Shown piece by piece: positions 1 to 7,455 of a DNA stretch of 64,000 bases. The translations under genes were made by a program, and so were the position numbers. Where the stretch lies: NCBI GenBank assembly GCA_964556655.1, contig CAZKWY010000001.1, positions 1 through 64,000 on the forward strand. Direction: 5' to 3'. The notes under the pieces were generated by a model. That model was not told the DNA's origin, did not search any database, and saw nothing but the letters and a program-made list of their open reading frames with translations. Origin of the DNA: CAZKWY01 sp964556655. Lineage in GTDB: Bacteria > Patescibacteriota > Minisyncoccia > Portnoybacterales > UBA2143. Every line of letters begins with the position of its first letter. Within the stretch, counting starts at the first letter, position 1.

Positions 1-74
1 ATGTTGTTAATACTTTATCCTAAAAGTGTTAACAACGCGAGCTATTCTTACATTTAAAGATATCAGCTTAAGGC

Positions 75-108
75 AAAAAAGAAAAGAGCCGGCTTTTTGC
101 ACCAGCTC
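75..108 (-). terminator. Intrinsic terminator of the 87-aa gene
   Basis: Read on the minus strand, GAGCTGG and CCGGCTC form a 7-bp stem with one G-U pair, followed directly by a T-rich run with one interrupting C. It sits just past the stop codon of the minus-strand gene that begins at 379. The rest of 1-115 holds a short inverted repeat (TTGTTAA/TTAACAA, about 4-36) and nothing else I can name. Confidence 0.7.
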
Positions 109-115
109 CTTTGTT

Positions 116-379
116 TTACCATCTTTTAGAATCTTTTTTAATTCTTTGTCTTTCTTTTTGAGCTTTCTCCCTGTCGCGTTTTGCCCGCCTTAAATGCTTC
201 TCATAGCTTCCCCCAAAAAATTTACTCTTTTTAGAAGCGTATTCCCGCAATTGTTCGTCAGTCGCTTCCGCCCATAATTTGGACAGCTCGTTTCTTTTTT
301 GACGCGCTCCTTGAGTCCGATGATCCATATAAGAAGAAAGAATACCCTCAAGAGATTCGGTTTCACTTAAAAAATCCAT
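116..379 (-). CDS. Hypothetical 87-aa basic protein
   Basis: I do not recognise this protein. It is short, hydrophilic and highly charged: an acidic N-terminal third (SETESLEG) followed by a Lys/Arg-rich C-terminal half, probably a helix, ending KKDSKRW. There is no signal peptide or membrane segment. The ATG at 379 is preceded by a very strong SD (AAGGAGGGG, 383-393 on this strand), which is unusual here because most core genes have none. It lies about 50 bases after the FemAB-like gene on the same strand and could be co-transcribed with it. A nucleic-acid-binding role is conceivable from the charge alone, but that is a guess. Confidence 0.7.
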   Translation of the reverse strand: MDFLSETESLEGILSSYMDHRTQGARQKRNELSKLWAEATDEQLREYASKKSKFFGGSYEKHLRRAKRDREKAQKERQRIKKDSKRW

Positions 380-428
380 TTTTCCCCTCCTTTTTTAAGG
401 ACTGGCCTAGGTCTTAAAGCGGAGCGAG

Positions 429-1364
429 CTAGAATATTTTTCTAGCCAAAGAATAAGCTTGATACCACCAAGGCCGCGTTACAAAATCAAAAGAACCTTC
501 GTAAACAACCCTTTTTCCGCCAAAGCCTTTTTTGAAATGGGTCACTCCGGGAAGTTTTTCCTCGTCAATGCCGCAAAAATCATATTGGCGGCAGCCTCTT
601 TTTTTTGCTTCTTTAATTGTTTCCCATTGGAGAAGATAAGGAGCCATCATTTTTCGAAAACAATAATCAGAAGCCCCATGAAGATAATAAGCAGTCTGCC
701 CAAAAAAGCCCACTAAATTAGCAGCAACAGTTTTTTGTTGATATTGAACAGAAATTAATTCCACTATTTCTCCGCCCAGCATATCTATTATTTTTTGATA
801 GTAAGAAAGGTCATGAATCCGAAAATTACCCCTTAAAGAAGTCTGGCGCAAAAGATTCAAGAAACAACTTATTTTTCCTCTGGACCAGCTAACAGATAGC
901 CCTTGCCGTGCGGCAAGGCGGATATTATATCTCGTTTTAGCGCGCATTTGATTAATAAGATCGTTTTCAGAACCGTTAAGCGACAGGATAATGGTCTGAC
1001 TAGGCTGGATTTTCTTGGGCGCTTCAACAAGATGAAATTTTTCTTCTAAACCAGATAAAGGAATATTTTGGGGCGGCTCTAATTTTAAAAAAACGACTCC
1101 TTTTTGGCGGCATAAATCAACAGCTTTTTTGATAAACTTATCAGCTGATTTTTGTTTCTCGCAGACAGGCCCGCGCGGACAATAAAGATAGCTTTTGTTA
1201 AAAGGAAGAGCATGTTTTATCAAAAACCCCTTAAACCCATCTCCCTCTAGATAGTAGCATGGGCGGCCTAAGAATTCTTGAAATTTTCCCCACTGCCAGC
1301 TCTGCAAAAAGGAGCCATGATTTCTAACAACAAAATTGTTCCAAGCTTGTTTTTCCTTTATCAT
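429..1364 (-). CDS. FemAB-like peptidyltransferase
   Basis: This 311-aa protein resembles the FemA/FemB/FemX family, which uses aminoacyl-tRNA to add amino acids to the stem peptide of lipid II on the cytoplasmic side of the membrane. Family-like features are the N-terminal SFLQSWQWGKFQE segment, a central basic helix (MRAKTRYNIRLAARQG) and the C-terminal GNAT-fold block YLHGASDY...APYLLQWETIKEAKKRGCRQYDFCG followed by a FKKGFGG motif. Tandem GNAT-like folds are typical of the family. The ATG at 1364 has no SD. The gene follows ruvA by 9 bases and is probably in its operon. Which residue it adds cannot be read from sequence. Confidence 0.85.
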   Translation of the reverse strand: MIKEKQAWNNFVVRNHGSFLQSWQWGKFQEFLGRPCYYLEGDGFKGFLIKHALPFNKSYLYCPRGPVCEKQKSADKFIKKAVDLCRQKGVVFLKLEPPQNIPLSGLEEKFHLVEAPKKIQPSQTIILSLNGSENDLINQMRAKTRYNIRLAARQGLSVSWSRGKISCFLNLLRQTSLRGNFRIHDLSYYQKIIDMLGGEIVELISVQYQQKTVAANLVGFFGQTAYYLHGASDYCFRKMMAPYLLQWETIKEAKKRGCRQYDFCGIDEEKLPGVTHFKKGFGGKRVVYEGSFDFVTRPWWYQAYSLARKIF

Positions 1365-1373
1365 AGCCGCAAA

Positions 1374-1946
1374 CTATAATTTACCCATTATTTTTAACGC
1401 TTCCTTGACTCTGCTTTCCACCCCAGAAATGTCTTCGGGCACCTGCTCCAAAGCTTTTTTCGCCTGGCTCTTAGTATAGCCCAGGCTGGCCAACGCTTCA
1501 GCCGCCTCACTGTCTGAGCTCAATTTTTTAATATCAGAAACAGAAGCAAAAACCTTGCTTTTTAGTTCCAAAATAATTCTTTCCGCAGTTCTCTGGCCAA
1601 TGCCGGAAACTTTTGTCAAAAGAGTTTTCTGCCCGCTAGCAATCGCTTCTTTAAGGTTTTTAACCGAAGCCAGCATCATTACAGACAAAGCGGCTTTTGG
1701 GCCGATGCCGCTAACAGAGATAAGCAACTCAAAAAATTCTAACTCTTCAAGAGTCAAAAAACCATAAAGATCAAGAAGATTTTCCCTTAAATAGAGATGG
1801 GTAAAAAGCTTGGCCTGTTCGTCTTTTTGGCCTATCTTTTTTAAAGTAGCGGCGGAACAAAAAACACGATACCCTGCTCCATGGACACTGATAATAACAA
1901 ACTTATCTGTCCGATGCGTTATTTTCCCCTCTAAAGAAGCAATCAT
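1374..1946 (-). CDS. ruvA: Holliday junction DNA helicase subunit RuvA
   Basis: RuvA binds four-way junctions as a tetramer and loads the RuvB motor. The 190-aa length is normal. An N-terminal OB-fold (about 1-62) is followed by two helix-hairpin-helix motifs, SVSGIGPKAAL (about 75) and KVSGIGQRTAERII (about 110), and a C-terminal three-helix RuvB-binding domain ending EALKIMGKL. The ATG at 1946 lies only a few bases downstream of a TAGGAT -10-like box, so the mRNA may be almost leaderless. ruvC and ruvB are also in the window (60 and 63 kb) but in other transcription units, so the resolvasome genes are scattered. Confidence 0.96.
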   Translation of the reverse strand: MIASLEGKITHRTDKFVIISVHGAGYRVFCSAATLKKIGQKDEQAKLFTHLYLRENLLDLYGFLTLEELEFFELLISVSGIGPKAALSVMMLASVKNLKEAIASGQKTLLTKVSGIGQRTAERIILELKSKVFASVSDIKKLSSDSEAAEALASLGYTKSQAKKALEQVPEDISGVESRVKEALKIMGKL

Positions 1947-2018
1947 AATAAGATCCTATCATAGTCTTGAAAAAAATTGAAGATAATGATAGCATGGTGA
2001 AGTTATAAAAAAATATCT

Positions 2019-2279
2019 ATGCCTATTACAAAATCAGCTAAAAAAGCTCTCAAACAGAGCCAGCGGCGTCAAGTTTTCAACCTTAAGCGGAAGAAAGAAA
2101 TGAAAAAAGCCATTAAACAGACGCAAAAACTAATTCAAGAAGGCAAAAAAGAAGAAGCTTTCAAAATACTTCCGCGAACCTATAAAAAAATAGACAAGGC
2201 TTCTAAAAGAGGGGTTATTAAAAAGAATAACGCCGCTAGAAAAAAATCGCGTCTCACTAAGGCGATCCAGGCCTCTTAA
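2019..2279 (+). CDS. rpsT: 30S ribosomal protein S20
   Basis: This 86-aa, Lys/Arg-rich, all-helical protein matches bS20: it starts MPITKSAKKALKQSQRR and has the conserved block YKKIDKASKRGVIKKNNAARKKSRL. S20 binds the 5' and 3' minor domains of 16S rRNA early in 30S assembly. It is transcribed divergently from ruvA; the 70-base spacer holds a candidate TTGAAA-17-TAGCAT promoter and no SD before the ATG. Confidence 0.97.
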   Translation: MPITKSAKKALKQSQRRQVFNLKRKKEMKKAIKQTQKLIQEGKKEEAFKILPRTYKKIDKASKRGVIKKNNAARKKSRLTKAIQAS

Positions 2280-2298
2280 ATAATTAACAGGAGCTTGC

Positions 2299-2326
2299 TT
2301 GACATGCTCCGCCTTTCTGCTAGACT
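2299..2326 (+). promoter_or_regulatory. Sigma70-type promoter, near-leaderless
   Basis: TTGACA (2299-2304), a 16-base spacer and TAGACT (2321-2326) preceded by TGC as an extended -10. Predicted initiation is near 2333, leaving about five bases before the ATG at 2338 and no room for an SD. Confidence 0.7.
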
Positions 2327-2337
2327 AAGTTTGTACG

Positions 2338-3432
2338 ATGAGTACAAAGAAACAACGTTTTAAGGACACTATTAAAGACCTTAAAAGCGACATATCTTCT
2401 ATTAATAAAAAACTGCTCTACGCAGCAGTTCTTTTGTTTGGCCTTAATATTTCTATGGTTTTTCCAGCTACCAGCCTAGGCCAAATAGTTTTTTATAATC
2501 TTACTTATGACTCCAACATCGCAGAACAGACCCGTTCTGCCCAGCCATACCTTTTAGAAAATCCAGCGATGGGCGGCGGGCATTTTATGTCTAATGCCCT
2601 CGCTGTCCTTTCCGACGAACCAGCTAACAGCTCTAGTAGCAACGATCCGAAGACAGAAACCAGTCCTTCCGCCATTAGTAATAACGCTCTTCTCTCTTCC
2701 GCTAATCCTATTACTTTCATCAGCCAAAAGCCCAGAGACAGCATAGAAACCTACACCGTTCAAGAAGGAGACACGCCCTCTACTATTGCCGCTTCCTTTG
2801 GCATCAGCCTTCATACCCTTCTTTGGGCCAATAGTCTTAATGACTATAGTGTTATTCGACCAGGCGATGAAATAACTGTTTTGCCAGTCAGCGGCGTTTT
2901 GCATCGCGTCAAAGACGGGGAAACAGTAGGCGCTATTGCTTCCAAGTATAAGGCCAATACGGAAAAAATCGTTGCTTTTAACGAACTGCCTGCTGATGGA
3001 AAAATCAGTATCGGCCAAAAGCTAGTTGTCCCAGATGGAGAAATGCCTTCCTCTAGGGCAGTCCCTAGAACAAGGACTGCTGCTATTTCTAGCCATACTC
3101 CTTCTTCTGGATGGACCAACCGCTTTCCTTACGGCCAATGCACATGGTATGTGGCGCAAAAAAGGTATGTTCCTTGGTCTGGCCACGCTAAGTCTTGGCT
3201 GATTAACGCCCGAGCAGCCGGCTACCAAACAGGATCCCATCCTCAAGTAGGCGCCATCATGGTCTTAACAGAAGGAGGATGGCTGGGAAGAGTTTATGGC
3301 CATGTCGCCTATGTAGAAGCGGTGAGAGGAAGCTGGGTCACCATCTCTGAAATGAACTATACCTGCTATGCCTGCAAAAGCGTACGAACGCTTAATATTA
3401 ATGATAGCCGCATCAAAGGATACGTCTATTAA
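2338..3432 (+). CDS. LysM-CHAP cell-wall hydrolase
   Basis: Secreted or membrane-anchored 364-aa protein. A hydrophobic segment (about 30-50, LLYAAVLLFGLNISMVFP) acts as signal anchor. A low-complexity Ser/Asn/Pro linker follows, then two LysM repeats (YTVQEGDTPSTIAASFGI and HRVKDGETVGAIASKYKA, about 140-240) that bind peptidoglycan. The C-terminal CHAP domain (about 265-364) has the expected catalytic Cys in FPYGQCTWYVAQ and His in YGHVAYVEAV. CHAP enzymes are amidases or endopeptidases of peptidoglycan. It probably works in wall remodelling or division; which bond it cuts is not evident. Confidence 0.9.
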   Translation: MSTKKQRFKDTIKDLKSDISSINKKLLYAAVLLFGLNISMVFPATSLGQIVFYNLTYDSNIAEQTRSAQPYLLENPAMGGGHFMSNALAVLSDEPANSSSSNDPKTETSPSAISNNALLSSANPITFISQKPRDSIETYTVQEGDTPSTIAASFGISLHTLLWANSLNDYSVIRPGDEITVLPVSGVLHRVKDGETVGAIASKYKANTEKIVAFNELPADGKISIGQKLVVPDGEMPSSRAVPRTRTAAISSHTPSSGWTNRFPYGQCTWYVAQKRYVPWSGHAKSWLINARAAGYQTGSHPQVGAIMVLTEGGWLGRVYGHVAYVEAVRGSWVTISEMNYTCYACKSVRTLNINDSRIKGYVY

Positions 3433-3452
3433 TACAGCCGTTTCAAACCGCT

Positions 3453-3481
3453 AAAAAACGCCTGTTAGGGGCGTTTTTTTT
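3453..3481. terminator. Bidirectional terminator
   Basis: A-run, ACGCC / GGCGT stem and T-run between two convergent genes, so it can stop transcription from both sides. The comM stop codon overlaps its edge. Confidence 0.85.
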
Positions 3482-5018
3482 ATGCCGCTATTTGTCGAGA
3501 GCGATATTGAACAGCCTCAGCCAAATGATGATGGCTAATATTTTCTTCTCCAGCCAAATCAGCTATGGTTCGAGAAATTTTTATAATGCGATAATAAGAA
3601 CGAGCCGAAAGATTAAGCTGAGAAACGGCATTTTTGATTAACTGCTGGCAAGAAGAATCAAGAGAACAATACTTTTTTAAATGTTTTAAATCCATTTCCG
3701 CGTTAGTCAAAATATTATCTTTCAGAAAGCGTCTTTTCTGTTTTTCCCTGGCCTGGCTCACTCTAGCTCTGACGCTAGAGGAAGACTCAGCAATTTTTTG
3801 AGAACTCAATTGGCTATAAGATACTTTAGGAACTTCTATATGAAGATCTATCCTATCCAGCAAAGGGCCAGAAATTTTTCTTTGGTAGCGAGAGATTTGA
3901 CTAGCAGAGCAGATACACGCCTCTCTTTCATCGCCCAATCTGCCGCAAGGACAAGGATTCATAGCCGCCGCCAAAATAAAACGCGCAGGGAATTGAAGGC
4001 TGTCTTTAGCTCTGGAGATAGAGATAGTCCCATCTTCTAGGGGCTGGCGAAGACTTTCTAAGACATGGCGACTAAATTCAGGGAGCTCATCTAGAAAAAG
4101 CACGCCTCGATGAGCTAGAGTAATTTCCCCCGGTTTAGGATAGGACCCACCGCCAACAAGAGAAACTATTGAGGAAGTATGATGGGGAGAACGAAAAGGA
4201 TGCTCTTTTATCAAAGGAGTATCACGAGATATCTTTCCGGCAATGCTAAAAATTTTTGTTACTTCCAGCGCCTCCTCTTGGCCAAGAAAAGGCATGAGAG
4301 AAGGCAAGCTTCGAGCCAAGAGCGTTTTTCCGGATCCGGGAGGACCATGCATTAAAATATTATGCGATCCAGCAGCGGCAATTTCCAAAGCTCTTTTAGC
4401 CTGCTCCTGCCCTTTAATAAAAGAAAAATCAACTCCTGTCGAAGAAGGCCTCCTTGAAAGAGAGCTCTTTTTAAAAGAAAAGCCATTTTTTTCTGACCAG
4501 CCATCATTAAGACAACTAATTAAATGTTTAAGCGAGTCCACTGGACAAATTTTAATTCCTTTAACAAGAGCTGCTTCAGAAGCGTTTTCGCGCGGAAGAA
4601 AGAGAATTTTCAGGCCTTGTTTTTTAGCTGCCAAAGCAATAGGCAAAAGACCGTTAACGGGCCTTAGTTTGCCCTCTAGAGAAAGCTCCCCGACAAACAT
4701 TTTATCGCACGAACCAGCAAGAGAAAGCTGGCGGGAAGACAATAAAAAAGCTACCGCGATGGGTAGATCGTAAGCTGGGCCTTCTTTTTTTAGGTCGGCG
4801 GGGGCTAAATTAACAACTACGCGCCGACGGCTGTGCTGGGGCGGATTAAAGCCGCTGTTTTTGAGAGCGGAACAGACCCGCTCTTTAGCTTCTTTGAGAG
4901 CCGCATCTGGCAGGCCGACAATGCTGAAAGTATGCAGGCCTACTGACAAATCAACCTCTACTTCCACAGACCGGGCCTCCAATCCCACCACCGCAGCAGA
5001 ATAAACTTTGGCAAGCAT
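3480..5018 (-). CDS. comM: YifB/ComM family AAA+ ATPase
   Basis: ComM is a hexameric Mg-chelatase-like helicase that promotes branch migration during natural transformation. The 512-aa protein has the N-terminal Lon-S5-like domain (GLEARSVEVEVDLSVGLHTFSIVGLPD), Walker A GPPGSGKTLLARSLP (about 217-231), Walker B GVLFLDELPEF, a Cys-rich insert (NPCPCGRLGDEREACIC) and a C-terminal helical domain with the arginine-finger region SARSYYRIIKISRTIADL. I chose ATG 5018; an upstream TTG at 5033 in frame is less likely because the family starts close to this Met. With the pilus and secretion loci here, it fits a DNA-uptake lifestyle, but that is inference. Confidence 0.93.
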   Translation of the reverse strand: MLAKVYSAAVVGLEARSVEVEVDLSVGLHTFSIVGLPDAALKEAKERVCSALKNSGFNPPQHSRRRVVVNLAPADLKKEGPAYDLPIAVAFLLSSRQLSLAGSCDKMFVGELSLEGKLRPVNGLLPIALAAKKQGLKILFLPRENASEAALVKGIKICPVDSLKHLISCLNDGWSEKNGFSFKKSSLSRRPSSTGVDFSFIKGQEQAKRALEIAAAGSHNILMHGPPGSGKTLLARSLPSLMPFLGQEEALEVTKIFSIAGKISRDTPLIKEHPFRSPHHTSSIVSLVGGGSYPKPGEITLAHRGVLFLDELPEFSRHVLESLRQPLEDGTISISRAKDSLQFPARFILAAAMNPCPCGRLGDEREACICSASQISRYQRKISGPLLDRIDLHIEVPKVSYSQLSSQKIAESSSSVRARVSQAREKQKRRFLKDNILTNAEMDLKHLKKYCSLDSSCQQLIKNAVSQLNLSARSYYRIIKISRTIADLAGEENISHHHLAEAVQYRSRQIAA

Positions 5019-5055
5019 AACAGGAGCAACCAAACTATAAAGCTTTGGCCTTTAA

Positions 5056-5421
5056 TTATTTTTTACCGCACTTCAAGCAAAGCTTAGCTTCGGGCACCGC
5101 CTTAAGACGCTCTATTTTGATTTCTTTCTTGCAGTTATCGCACCAGCCATAACGACCGCGCTTCATTTTTTCCAAAGCTTCATCAATATCCCTAAGCCTT
5201 TCTTCTAAGGCATGCTCTATTGGCAAAAGATTGTCGTATTGTTCTATTTCTTCAGCCGCCTCATCTTTATGAGACCTGTCAATCCCTAAAAAAGGAAACT
5301 TAGTCAGCCAATTCCCTTTAATCTTCTTGTCTTTTCTAGCAAAAAACTTCAGCTCTCTGATAAGGCGTTTTCTTTCTTTCTCTAGCTTGTTTTTTAAGTC
5401 TTTTTCAATTTTCTTGTCCAT
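5056..5421 (-). CDS. DksA/TraR-type C4 zinc-finger protein
   Basis: A 121-aa protein with a charged N-terminal coiled coil (KIEKDLKNKLEKERKRLIREL) and a C-terminal zinc ribbon with CDNC and CLKCGKK, the TraR/DksA C4 arrangement. DksA-like proteins enter the RNA polymerase secondary channel to tune initiation; the central element DIDEALEKMKRGRYGWC is close to the family pattern. ATG 5421 is chosen because the upstream in-frame extension is hydrophobic and overlaps a promoter at 5483-5511. Whether it responds to ppGpp cannot be seen. Confidence 0.88.
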   Translation of the reverse strand: MDKKIEKDLKNKLEKERKRLIRELKFFARKDKKIKGNWLTKFPFLGIDRSHKDEAAEEIEQYDNLLPIEHALEERLRDIDEALEKMKRGRYGWCDNCKKEIKIERLKAVPEAKLCLKCGKK

Positions 5422-5482
5422 ATTTTTTACCGCCCTGTCAGTTTTTGCTTTAAAAACTACCAGCACGACAGGCTTAGTTCTA

Positions 5483-5511
5483 ATTATAGCACAAAAATAT
5501 TCCGCCAACAA
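5483..5511 (-). promoter_or_regulatory. Promoter of the DksA-like gene
   Basis: On the minus strand TTGTTG (5506-5511), 17 bases, and perfect TATAAT (5483-5488) preceded by TGC (extended -10). Transcription should start near 5476, giving a leader of about 55 bases. Confidence 0.75.
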
Positions 5512-5568
5512 CAAAAATCTCTTTCTTACAAGGAGAAATAAAAAAAAAGCCAGCTCCTGCTGCTTTTC

Positions 5569-5597
5569 TTGACTTATTTATTCTCCTGTATTATATT
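5569..5597 (+). promoter_or_regulatory. Strong promoter without a following gene
   Basis: TTGACT (5569-5574), 17-base spacer, TATATT (5592-5597) on the plus strand. No plus-strand gene follows for more than 6 kb; the first thing transcribed is the hairpin at 5600-5656. Confidence 0.6.
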
Positions 5598-5599
5598 AA

Positions 5600-5656
5600 G
5601 GGGTGCCGTGTGCCCCAGCATTGTATTACTTTTAGGGTCGACACCCCTTATTTTTT
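5600..5656 (+). ncRNA. Candidate short RNA ending in its own terminator
   Basis: GGGGTG (5600-5605) pairs with CACCCC (5642-5647), followed by TTATTTTTT. An inner alternative stem (GGGG/CCCC, 5600-5616) could compete with it. With the promoter just upstream the product would be about 50 nt, or a longer RNA if the stop is leaky: a second hairpin plus T-run lies at 5924-5957. I cannot match it to a known family. Confidence 0.4.
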
Positions 5657-5955
5657 CTAGTTAAAGAGGCGCTCTCGCACTTTTTTTAGCTCATTTGTTA
5701 ATAAGCTATGAAAAGAACTTAATAATAAATACCTCCTGCGCGAAGAAAACATCCATCTTTTTCTAGAAAAGACTTTTCTCTTTTGCTGATCATCAGCCCC
5801 TTGCCGGGACTCTCTCAAATTAGAGATCAAGATTTTTGACTCTGTTTTATTAAAGAACTATTTTTTTCCGCTTCCACTTTTTGCGAAAGCAACCAGCAAA
5901 AAATAATCAGCAAAAGATGCTTGATAGTCCCCTAAGATCAGCGAGGACTATTTTT

Positions 5956-5984
5956 AGTTTATGCTAGATCGAAACTCATGTCAA
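5956..5984 (-). promoter_or_regulatory. Minus-strand promoter upstream of the DksA-like gene
   Basis: TTGACA (5979-5984 on the minus strand), 17-base spacer and TAAACT (5956-5961). It points towards the DksA-like gene 530 bases away, so it drives either a long leader or a separate RNA. Confidence 0.5.
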
Positions 5985-5999
5985 GAAGGTTTTCCGCCC

Positions 6000-6097
6000 T
6001 TATCTGTGGATATCTTTTAAAATGAAAATGGCTTTTTTATGAGATTTTTGCTAAGCATTAGACTAATAAAGGAAAATCTGGTGTAATTTTATCCACA
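6000..6097. promoter_or_regulatory. Pair of DnaA-box-like sites
   Basis: TGTGGATA (6005-6012) and a perfect TTATCCACA (6089-6097) face each other. The first is embedded in a 24-base stretch that differs from the oriC copy at 49583-49606 by one base. Confidence 0.6.
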
Positions 6098-6130
6098 GAT
6101 TGCCAACATTTTTTAGTTTTTACTCCTTCT

Positions 6131-7387
6131 CTATTTAGTTAAAGCATCAATAGCAGCATACATGCTTTCTTTAGAGGTGGCAATAATAAGCTTATTGCCT
6201 ATTATAGCATAGTCAATAGTCAAATATTTATCTGGAAAATTAAGATAACGAATGGACACTCCACGATAAGTGTTATCACTAAAAGATGCCAAAGAAGAAG
6301 TCGGAACGCTGTCAGCCAGCCACATGCTGGAAAAACCATTCTTGAGTTCATCCTCTGCCCCAGCAAGAATATTTTCTGCGTCTGCCTTCTCTTCTAATGC
6401 CAAAATCAAGCCAAGACGGCCCTGATTAAGACTTTCTTGATAGTAAGAGAAAAGAGTGTATCTGTCTCCTTTAATTTCAGTTTCCCTAAGAATGGCCCTG
6501 ACTGTTTCAGGAATTTCTATTTGGAGCATTTGCTCTATTTCCGCCAAGCTAGCGTATGTTTCTTGCCCTGTTTCTGCGTTATTGTTAATTCTAACTAAAA
6601 TACGCTCTAAATAGTCTGCTTCTTTTTCCTGCTCGACAAAAAGGGAAAGCTGGTCAAGAAAAAGCCCTTTTTGTTCTTCGGGAACATAGACTTCTGTTGT
6701 CTCGTCAAGAGGGATAAGAGAAGAAGGCCTGACTGGCTCAATATAGCCGCAATCGCTATCATTTAAACATTGATCGTCTCCTTTTCCATCCACTTTTACG
6801 CAAGCGCTATCAACGCACTCGTAATGAAAAGCTTCTGGTTGCGGAACAGTCCTAATATAATTCCACCAGTAAAAAAATGCTCCCGCTCCAGCCACAACCA
6901 TCGCGAAGACAACTAGAAGAAAAATTTTAAATCCGCTGGATGATTTTTTAGAAAGATCTTCTGGGACTTTTTTTGCTTGACTCTCGTTGGAAATACCGGA
7001 AACAGTAGAAAATGAACGATCGTAGCTTTCTCCTGCTAGGGGCAGGTTAGAAGGAGGCGCCTTTTTTTTCGGCGCAATATCAATTCCTCTCTTGCCAGCA
7101 GAAAAATCTTCTTCTCTAGAAGGAATTTCTTCTTCGGAAAGCCCCATTTCTTCATCTTTTTCGCTTTCTTCTGCCGCTGTTTCTTCCTCTATTTTCTCTT
7201 CTTTTATTTCTGCGCTTTCTTTTTCTTCTTCTTGGTCAGACGGCTGATCAGGCATAGGAATCTCTTCTTCCTTTGTTTCTTCTCCATCGCGAGAAGTCCC
7301 TAAATCATCGGCCATTGTCCTAATCATGTTATCGTCGTTTAAAGAACTTCGAGAATCAGTTAATGATGCTTTGTTTTTCTCCTCCAC
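6131..7387 (-). CDS. Single-pass membrane protein with acidic N-terminus
   Basis: I do not recognise a named family. The protein (418 aa from a GTG at 7387) has a very acidic, Glu-rich N-terminal region (about 1-110), a linker, one transmembrane helix (about 155-177, FLLVVFAMVVAGAGAFFYWW), then an extracytoplasmic part beginning with a small Cys motif (ECVDSACVKVDG...QCLNDSDCG) and a folded C-terminal domain ending LIIATSKESMYAAIDALTK, the kind of tail seen in DUF3352-like surface proteins. The start is uncertain: Met codons about 20 residues downstream are alternatives. The Cys motif resembles that of the small secreted protein at 11.8 kb. Confidence 0.75.
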   Translation of the reverse strand: MEEKNKASLTDSRSSLNDDNMIRTMADDLGTSRDGEETKEEEIPMPDQPSDQEEEKESAEIKEEKIEEETAAEESEKDEEMGLSEEEIPSREEDFSAGKRGIDIAPKKKAPPSNLPLAGESYDRSFSTVSGISNESQAKKVPEDLSKKSSSGFKIFLLVVFAMVVAGAGAFFYWWNYIRTVPQPEAFHYECVDSACVKVDGKGDDQCLNDSDCGYIEPVRPSSLIPLDETTEVYVPEEQKGLFLDQLSLFVEQEKEADYLERILVRINNNAETGQETYASLAEIEQMLQIEIPETVRAILRETEIKGDRYTLFSYYQESLNQGRLGLILALEEKADAENILAGAEDELKNGFSSMWLADSVPTSSLASFSDNTYRGVSIRYLNFPDKYLTIDYAIIGNKLIIATSKESMYAAIDALTK

Positions 7388-7455
7388 AAATAGAATAATT
7401 TTCCTGCCGAAAGATTGAACTGATTGAAAAGTTCAAAGCCTTCGATTGGACAATA

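Larger units (their letters stand above)
5657..6130. other. Gene-free region with hairpins, a minus-strand promoter and DnaA boxes
   Basis: No credible coding sequence. It holds a palindrome GCTGATCATCAGC near 5791-5803, a dyad ATAGTCC/GGACTAT at 5924-5951 followed on the plus strand by TTTTT, a minus-strand promoter TTGACA-17-TAAACT at 5956-5984 whose RNA would begin in that dyad, and DnaA-box-like sites at 6005-6012 and 6089-6097. A structured RNA on either strand is possible. Confidence 0.5.

Noticed and set aside
2554..3018. 154-aa minus-strand frame inside the LysM-CHAP gene
   Set aside because: Antisense shadow of a well supported gene, with no domain or promoter.
5600..5656. 5' end of tmRNA (GGGG..TCGAC pattern)
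   Set aside because: No tRNA-like 3' end, T-loop or tag frame downstream; the transcript stops after about 50 bases.
6005..6097. A second replication origin
   Set aside because: Only two boxes, no initiator gene and no AT-rich unwinding stretch; regulation or titration is simpler.
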